From Phycisphaerales bacterium (lineage in GTDB: Bacteria; Planctomycetota; Phycisphaerae; Phycisphaerales; UBA1924), in the NCBI GenBank assembly GCA_007124345.1, contig SLFH01000205.1, positions 1 to 5,270 of the forward strand: 5,270 nt of DNA, given 5' to 3'. This document shows, piece after piece, positions 5,259 to 5,270 of the stretch. The notes under the pieces were generated by a model, which worked only from the letters and a program-made list of their open reading frames with translations, had not been told where the DNA came from and made no database searches. Both the position numbers and the translations under genes were made by a program. Within the stretch, counting starts at the first letter, position 1. Each line of letters begins with the position of its first letter.

Positions 5259-5270
5259 TCCGCTCCTTCG

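Overview
This is a GC-rich (roughly two-thirds G+C), gene-dense bacterial chromosomal window with six protein-coding genes, all ending in TGA. The codon bias, a planctomycete-style ExbD with a Pro-rich tail, a DUF151 'bifunctional nuclease' protein, a stand-alone NnrE domain and a hairpin-rich repeat of a kind I associate with planctomycete genomes point to Planctomycetota, possibly Phycisphaerae. That assignment is inference from pattern, not from a database match. No rRNA, tRNA, CRISPR array, transposase or phage gene is visible.

Layout. Left arm, minus strand (about 38-1790): a membrane-anchored family 2 glycosyltransferase (567-1790) followed 46 bases later by an ExbD/TolR-type energy-transduction protein (38-520). 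Centre (1791-1835): only 45 bases separate the divergent glycosyltransferase and nnrE starts. Neither gene has a clear Shine-Dalgarno sequence, and a -10-like hexamer lies close in front of each start, so short-leader or leaderless transcripts are possible. Right arm, plus strand (1836-5029): a tight four-gene run of nnrE (NAD(P)HX epimerase domain), a DUF151/BFN-domain protein, truD (tRNA pseudouridine-13 synthase) and a YihX-like HAD hydrolase. The first two touch as TGATG, the second and third overlap by 11 bases, and the third and fourth are 14 bases apart, so one transcript with translational coupling is likely.

The plus-strand genes share a loose housekeeping theme: repair of damaged nicotinamide cofactors, a possible nucleic-acid-acting protein, tRNA modification and a small phosphatase. 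No dedicated pathway links them. The minus-strand pair is envelope-related.

Right end (5030-5270): non-coding by my reading. It holds a weak hairpin after the HAD stop, then a structured repeat-like element (about 5115-5230): two similar short CGCCC-type hairpins flank a longer bipartite hairpin with GTAG at its 5' foot. That layout resembles REP elements mobilised by TnpA-REP/RAYT transposases. It is the most interesting item here, together with a cluster of rare codons and an inverted repeat near the 3' end of nnrE. I found no convincing evidence of a wholly new system.
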